Below, piece after piece: positions 59,919-64,000 of a DNA stretch of 64,000 bases; the first letter of the stretch is position 1, and every line of letters begins with the position of its first letter. The notes below the pieces were generated by a model. It did not search any database. It was not told where the DNA came from and saw only the letters and a list, made by a program, of their open reading frames with translations. The stretch is from Nitrospirillum amazonense (lineage in GTDB: Bacteria; Pseudomonadota; Alphaproteobacteria; Azospirillales; Azospirillaceae). The stretch covers positions 62,001 to 126,000 of the forward strand of contig NZ_VITN01000016.1 in assembly GCF_007828045.1 (NCBI RefSeq), read 5' to 3'. The translations under genes and the position numbers were made by a program.

Positions 59919-61853
59919 ATGTTCAACGCGATCGATAGGGACGCCGAGCGCCAGCGCGTCATGAACCGCCGCACGCTGGTGCTGGGCGGGCTGAAGGCCG
60001 GTGCCTTGTCCGCCCTGGTGGCGCGCCTCTACTACCTGCAGATCCTGGAGGGCGACCACTACACCACCCTGGCCGAGGACAACCGCATCTCCCTGCGCCT
60101 GCTGGCGCCGTCGCGCGGCACCATCGTCGATCGCAGCGGCGTGCCCTTGGCGGTGAACGAGCAAAACTTCCGCGCCGTGCTGGTGTCCGAGCGCACCGAC
60201 GACGTGGATGAGACGCTGGACAAGGTGGTCAAGCTGCTGCCACTGACCGATGCCGACCGCCGCCGCATCCTGCGCGATGTCGACCGCCTGCGCTCCTTCG
60301 CGCCCGTGACCCTGCGTGAGAACCTGACCTGGGACCAGGTCTCGGCCATCGAGGTGAACCTGCCCGACCTGCCCGGCGTCTCCATCGAGGTGGGGCAGGT
60401 ACGCTCCTATCCCTTCGGGGAGCAGGCGGCCCACATCCTGGGCTATGTCGGCGTGGTGTCGGAGCAGGAACTGCAGAACGCCCGCGATCCGCTGCTGTCC
60501 CTGCCGGGCTTCCGCATCGGCAAGAGCGGCATCGAGCGCAAGCACGACCTGGCCCTGCGCGGCACCGCCGGCACCAGCCAGCTGGAGGTCAACGCCGTGG
60601 GCCGGGTGGTGCGTGAGCTGGCGCGCAACGATGGCCAGCCGGGCCACCAGGTGACGCTGACCATCGACGCCAAGTTGCAGTATTACGCCCAGCAGCGCCT
60701 GGCGGAGCATGAGAGCGCCGCCGCCGTGGTGCTGGACGTGCAGACCGGCGGCATCCTGGCGCTGGCCTCCCACCCCAGCTTCGACCCCAACCAGTTCGCC
60801 ATGGGGATCCCGCAGGATCTCTATGACAGCCTGATCAAGAACGAGGCCTCGCCCCTGACCAACAAGGTGGTGGCCGGCCACTACGCCCCGGGCTCCACCT
60901 TCAAGCCCATGACGGCGCTGGCTGGGCTGGAGGCGGGGGTGGACCCCACCCACCGCGTCTTCTGCCCCGGGCACTACGATTTCGGCGGCCACACCTTCCA
61001 CTGCTACAAGAAGGGCGGCCACGGCCCCGTCGATATGCACGACGCCATCCGCATGTCCTGCGACGTCTATTTCTACGACCTGGCGCGGCGCATCGGCGTG
61101 GACCGCATCGCCGACATGGCCCGCCGTTTCGGCCTGGGCGACCGCACCGACCTGGACCTGCCGGGCGAGAAGACGGGCATCATTCCCGACACCAAGTGGA
61201 AGCGCCGCACCTACAAGGAAAATTGGTACGACGGCGAAACGTTAAGCGTGGCCATTGGCCAGGGCTACGTCACCGCCACCCCCATCCAGCTGGCGGTGAT
61301 GTGCGCCCGCCTGGCCAGCGGCGGCAAGGCGGTGAAGCCCCACCTGACCAAGGCGGTGGAGCAGGAATACACCGAGCAGACAGCCTGGCCCGACATCGGG
61401 GTGAAGCCGGAATTCATCCAGCGCGTCCTGGCCGGCATGGCGGGCGTCACCTCGGCCGGCGGCACCGCCTACGCCGCCCGCATCACCCAGCCGGGGTTCG
61501 AGATGGGCGGCAAGTCGGGCACCGCCCAGGTCAAGCGCATCACCATGGCGGAGCGCAACGCCGGCCTGCTGAAGGCCGAGCGGCCCTGGAAGGACCGCGA
61601 CAACGCCCTGTTCATCGCCTTCGCGCCGGTGCAGGCCCCGCGCTACGCCTGCGCCATCATCGTGGAGCACGGTGTGGGCGGCAGCTCGGTGGCCGCCCCC
61701 ATCGCCCGCGACCTGCTGCTGGAAATCCAGCTGATGGAAGCCGCCCGGGCGCAGCAGGCCGATGCCGGTGCCGCCCCGTCCGCACCCATCCAAGTCACGC
61801 CTACCCAAGTCACTGCCGCCCCCGCCCTGCCCGGGGAAGGAACGCCGCGATGA
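59919..61853 (+). CDS. mrdA: Penicillin-binding protein 2 (elongation transpeptidase)
   Basis: 644 aa class B PBP. Short cytoplasmic N-terminus, one hydrophobic segment (LKAGALSALVARLYYLQIL), a dimerisation/pedestal domain from PSRGTIVDRSG, and a transpeptidase domain with SxxK in GSTFKPM, SxN replaced by SCD in RMSCDVYFYD, and KSG in GGKSGTAQ. It pairs with RodA in rod-shaped growth. Its stop overlaps the rodA ATG. It follows mreD after the repeat element. Confidence 0.96.
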   Translation: MFNAIDRDAERQRVMNRRTLVLGGLKAGALSALVARLYYLQILEGDHYTTLAEDNRISLRLLAPSRGTIVDRSGVPLAVNEQNFRAVLVSERTDDVDETLDKVVKLLPLTDADRRRILRDVDRLRSFAPVTLRENLTWDQVSAIEVNLPDLPGVSIEVGQVRSYPFGEQAAHILGYVGVVSEQELQNARDPLLSLPGFRIGKSGIERKHDLALRGTAGTSQLEVNAVGRVVRELARNDGQPGHQVTLTIDAKLQYYAQQRLAEHESAAAVVLDVQTGGILALASHPSFDPNQFAMGIPQDLYDSLIKNEASPLTNKVVAGHYAPGSTFKPMTALAGLEAGVDPTHRVFCPGHYDFGGHTFHCYKKGGHGPVDMHDAIRMSCDVYFYDLARRIGVDRIADMARRFGLGDRTDLDLPGEKTGIIPDTKWKRRTYKENWYDGETLSVAIGQGYVTATPIQLAVMCARLASGGKAVKPHLTKAVEQEYTEQTAWPDIGVKPEFIQRVLAGMAGVTSAGGTAYAARITQPGFEMGGKSGTAQVKRITMAERNAGLLKAERPWKDRDNALFIAFAPVQAPRYACAIIVEHGVGGSSVAAPIARDLLLEIQLMEAARAQQADAGAAPSAPIQVTPTQVTAAPALPGEGTPR

Positions 61854-63004
61854 TCAATCTCGACATGGGCCTGGACCCCCAGTCCAACATGAGCCTGGGG
61901 GAGAAGCTGGGCCAGATCAGCTGGAGCCTGGTGCTGCTGATCACGGCCGTGGCCTGCATCGGCTTCGCCATGCTCTATTCCGCCGCCAACGGCAACTTCG
62001 ACCCCTGGGCCACGCGCCAGATCATGCGCTTCGCCGTGGGCCTGGTGCTGATGCTGGTGGTGGCGCTGATCGACATCCGCCTCTGGCTGAAGTTTTCCTA
62101 CTTCCTCTACGGCATCGCCTTTTTCCTGCTGATCGTGGTCGAGGTCATGGGCCACGTCGGCATGGGCGCGCAGCGCTGGATCGACCTCGGCTTCATGCAG
62201 CTGCAGCCGTCCGAGTTGATGAAGGTGACGCTGGTGATGGCGCTGGCGCGCTATTTCCACGGCGCCTCGCTGGAGGACACCGGCCGCATCACCTTCCTGA
62301 TCCCGGCCCTGGTCATGATCGTGGCGCCCGTCTGCCTGGTGCTGCTGCAGCCCAACCTGGGCACCTCGCTCATGCTGCTGATGGTGTCGGGCGCCATCTT
62401 CTGGCTGGTGGGCGTGCGGCTGTGGAAGTTCGCCCTGGTCATCGGCAGCGTCCTGGCCGCCATCCCGGTCATCTGGCACTTCATGCACGACTACCAGAAG
62501 AACCGGGTGAACACCTTCCTGAACCCCGAGAACGATCCCCTGGGGCATGGCTACCACATCATGCAGTCCAAGATCGCCCTGGGTTCCGGCGGCATGTTCG
62601 GCAAGGGCTTCCTCATGGGCTCGCAAAGCCACCTGAACTTCCTGCCGGAAAAGCAGACCGACTTCATCTTCACCATGCTGGCGGAGGAGATGGGCATGGT
62701 GGGGGCGCTGGTGTTCCTGGCGATGTATGCCCTGCTGCTGGTCTACGGCTATGTCATCGCCATGCGCTGCCGGCACCAGTACGGCCGCTTGGTGGCCATG
62801 GGGCTGACGGTGAACCTGTTCCTGTACATGTTCATCAACATTGCCATGGTCATGGGCCTGATCCCCGTGGTGGGCGTCCCCCTGCCGCTGATCTCCTACG
62901 GCGGATCGTCGGCCTTGACGGTCATGATCGGCTTCGGCCTGTTGCTGTGTGTCCATGTGCATCGGGACGTGCGCATGTCCCGCCGCGGCATGAGCGATTT
63001 CTGA
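61850..63004 (+). CDS. rodA: RodA, SEDS-family peptidoglycan polymerase
   Basis: 384 aa, ten predicted membrane helices. SEDS family signature VGVPLPLISYGGSSALTVMIGFGLLL is near the C-terminus, and GAQRWIDLGFMQLQPSELMK contains the conserved region near the catalytic site. It polymerises glycan strands in partnership with PBP2. ATG at 61850 overlaps the mrdA stop (ATGA), so the two are coupled. Last gene of the operon. Confidence 0.97.
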   Translation: MINLDMGLDPQSNMSLGEKLGQISWSLVLLITAVACIGFAMLYSAANGNFDPWATRQIMRFAVGLVLMLVVALIDIRLWLKFSYFLYGIAFFLLIVVEVMGHVGMGAQRWIDLGFMQLQPSELMKVTLVMALARYFHGASLEDTGRITFLIPALVMIVAPVCLVLLQPNLGTSLMLLMVSGAIFWLVGVRLWKFALVIGSVLAAIPVIWHFMHDYQKNRVNTFLNPENDPLGHGYHIMQSKIALGSGGMFGKGFLMGSQSHLNFLPEKQTDFIFTMLAEEMGMVGALVFLAMYALLLVYGYVIAMRCRHQYGRLVAMGLTVNLFLYMFINIAMVMGLIPVVGVPLPLISYGGSSALTVMIGFGLLLCVHVHRDVRMSRRGMSDF

Positions 63005-63031
63005 CCATCTGGCGGGGGAAGGGGAGGAGGG

Positions 63032-63074
63032 CATGGCGCCCTTGCCGCCCTTTTGTTCCTGCAAGGGCGCCATG
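63032..63074. terminator. Perfect 14-bp inverted repeat after rodA
   Basis: CATGGCGCCCTTGC and GCAAGGGCGCCATG are exact reverse complements around a 15-nt T-rich loop, 27 bp after the rodA stop codon. No T-tract follows. It may end the mre operon or be a site of another kind. Confidence 0.5.
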
Positions 63075-63098
63075 TCGATGCGCTGATGCATTTTTCTG

Positions 63099-63127
63099 TC
63101 GACAAGCGCCGCCTATCGCCGTATGAA
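63099..63127 (+). promoter_or_regulatory. Promoter of first tRNA-Lys
   Basis: TCGACA and TATGAA with a 17-bp spacer, 62 bp before the tRNA. The second tRNA copy has the same -35 and spacing (63438-63466), which supports both. Confidence 0.6.
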
Positions 63128-63189
63128 ACCGCCCTCACCGGGACGCAAGACCCGGCGGGCCGGCGCCACGGCGGCGGCCTTCGAGGGGC

Positions 63190-63265
<76 letters not shown>

Positions 63266-63437
63266 CTCCCCTTTCCCGTGATATCTTCAAGATTACGCCC
63301 GGACTGTGAGGTCGGGGTTATTGGCGCTGGCGCTTTCGGCTAAGCCCTTATGATTCCCTCCATTTCAGGCCGCCCAGGCCGCATGGGTGCCATTCGCCCG
63401 CGCCGGGTGGCAGCGCGTTTTTCCTGTCATTTTTCTA

Positions 63438-63466
63438 TCGACAAGCCCGCGCCGGGACGCTACAAA
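63438..63466 (+). promoter_or_regulatory. Promoter of second tRNA-Lys
   Basis: TCGACA and TACAAA separated by 17 bp, the counterpart of 63099-63127 in the duplicated unit. Confidence 0.6.
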
Positions 63467-63527
63467 GCGCGCCTCACCGGGACGCAAGACCCGGCGGCCG
63501 GCGCCACGGCGGCGGCTCATGAGGGGC

Positions 63528-63603
<76 letters not shown>

Positions 63604-63723
63604 CTCCTCTTAAATTCTTCCGACATTATTGGTCCTTGAAGCGCCCTATCCCATTCGGGGTGGAGGGCGTTTTGGCATGTCCGCGGATCGCGTGCGCAGC
63701 ACAATGGCCGCCGCCATATTCCT

Positions 63724-63753
63724 AAAACAAAAAGGGCGCCCGGAGGCGCCCTT
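63724..63753 (-). terminator. Terminator of the PagL-like gene
   Basis: On the minus strand AAGGGCGCC-TCCG-GGCGCCCTT is followed by TTTGTTTT, about 30 bp past the stop codon. A typical terminator. Confidence 0.88.
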
Positions 63754-63781
63754 GTGATCATCTCAGCCCTGAGGGGCTGGC

Positions 63782-64000
63782 TTACCAGCCGCCGAACAGC
63801 CAGCTGGTGGGGATGTGGTAGTAGAGGGTCACGATCTCGGAACCGGGGTTCACCTCGCCGATGCCGGCGTTGGAGATGTGGCCGAAGGACAGGCCCAGGC
63901 GGCTCTGATTCTCGAACTTGTACGAGATTTCGGCGGTGGAGCGGAATTCCACCCAGCTGCCCAGGTTCTTGCCGCTGCCGGTGCCGTAGACGCCGACGCC
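63782..64000 (-). CDS. PagL-like lipid A 3-O-deacylase, C-terminal part
   Basis: The last 72 codons of a minus-strand gene; the 5' part lies beyond the window. The frame reads GVGVYGTGSGKNLG, VEFRSTAEISYKFENQSRLGLSFGHISNAG, then NPGSEIVTLYYHIP, ending WLFGGW. The HxSN motif (GHISNAG) and following Glu match the catalytic His-Ser-Glu region of PagL outer-membrane deacylases (acyloxyacyl hydrolase family). The alternating strand pattern with a terminal aromatic residue is typical of outer-membrane beta-barrels. It removes a 3-O-acyl chain from lipid A. Confidence 0.85.
   Translation of the reverse strand, partial: GVGVYGTGSGKNLGSWVEFRSTAEISYKFENQSRLGLSFGHISNAGIGEVNPGSEIVTLYYHIPTSWLFGGW

Overview
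The window is a gene-dense, high-GC stretch of an alphaproteobacterial chromosome, most likely Rhodospirillales/Azospirillaceae (Azospirillum, Nitrospirillum or Niveispirillum type). This placement is inferred from a BamF-type DUF3035 lipoprotein, a phasin gene, a PetP/PetR-like MarR plus response-regulator pair, a UbiK-YbjN-ProC block, and the order ilvB-ilvH-ilvC, leuA, mreBCD-mrdA-rodA. Nearly all genes are core metabolism, translation or envelope biogenesis. I see no prophage, transposase, CRISPR array or rRNA operon.

Layout. 1-7.2 kb: the 5' part of prs (minus strand, cut by the window edge), the minus-strand block lgt-midA-pgeF, then divergent ubiK, ybjN, proC, a ybaK-like gene and a phasin gene. 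7.2-17 kb: a MarR/response-regulator/histidine-kinase operon, a lipoprotein, a membrane-anchored beta-lactamase-fold protein that lacks its SxxK nucleophile, a small secreted protein, a chemoreceptor, and a divergent hydrolase/XRE-regulator pair with a palindromic operator. 17-29 kb: pyrC-pyrE, hisS, a large divergent class A PBP, a lysophospholipase-like hydrolase, a LysR/MFS divergent pair and ribF. 29-36 kb: ileS-lspA-bamF-like, then a complementary pair of M16 peptidase subunits. 36-45 kb: an orphan gene, a GIN-domain beta-solenoid protein, pgi, a pentapeptide-repeat protein, mutL, a small gene and mrp. 45-51.5 kb: hflK-hflC-DUF2065, a Do-type protease, and head-to-head serB/miaA. 51.5-63 kb: ilvB-ilvH-ilvC, leuA and the rod-shape operon mreB-mreC-mreD-mrdA-rodA. 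63-64 kb: two identical tRNA-Lys(CTT) genes in duplicated promoter units, then the C-terminal part of a PagL-like lipid A deacylase gene (minus strand, cut by the window edge).

Functional themes. Envelope genes dominate: lipoprotein maturation (lgt, lspA), outer-membrane assembly (BamF-like), peptidoglycan synthesis and editing (PBP1-like, PBP2, RodA, MreBCD, PgeF) and membrane quality control (HflKC, Do protease). Around them lie nucleotide synthesis (prs, pyrC, pyrE), branched-chain amino acid synthesis (ilvBHC, leuA), serine and proline synthesis (serB, proC) and translation (hisS, ileS, miaA, tRNA-Lys).

The most unusual signal is not a gene. A roughly 130-bp structured repeat occurs in two intergenic regions (pyrC/pyrE and mreD/mrdA), with a partial third copy after ilvC. 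It has an identical 12-bp inverted repeat and a second hairpin whose stem has changed in a compensatory way while its GGAT loop is kept. Other points of interest are the pseudo-hydrolase, a 20-bp tandem repeat in the pyrC/hisS gap, the serB motif I substitution, and an ambiguous mreB start.
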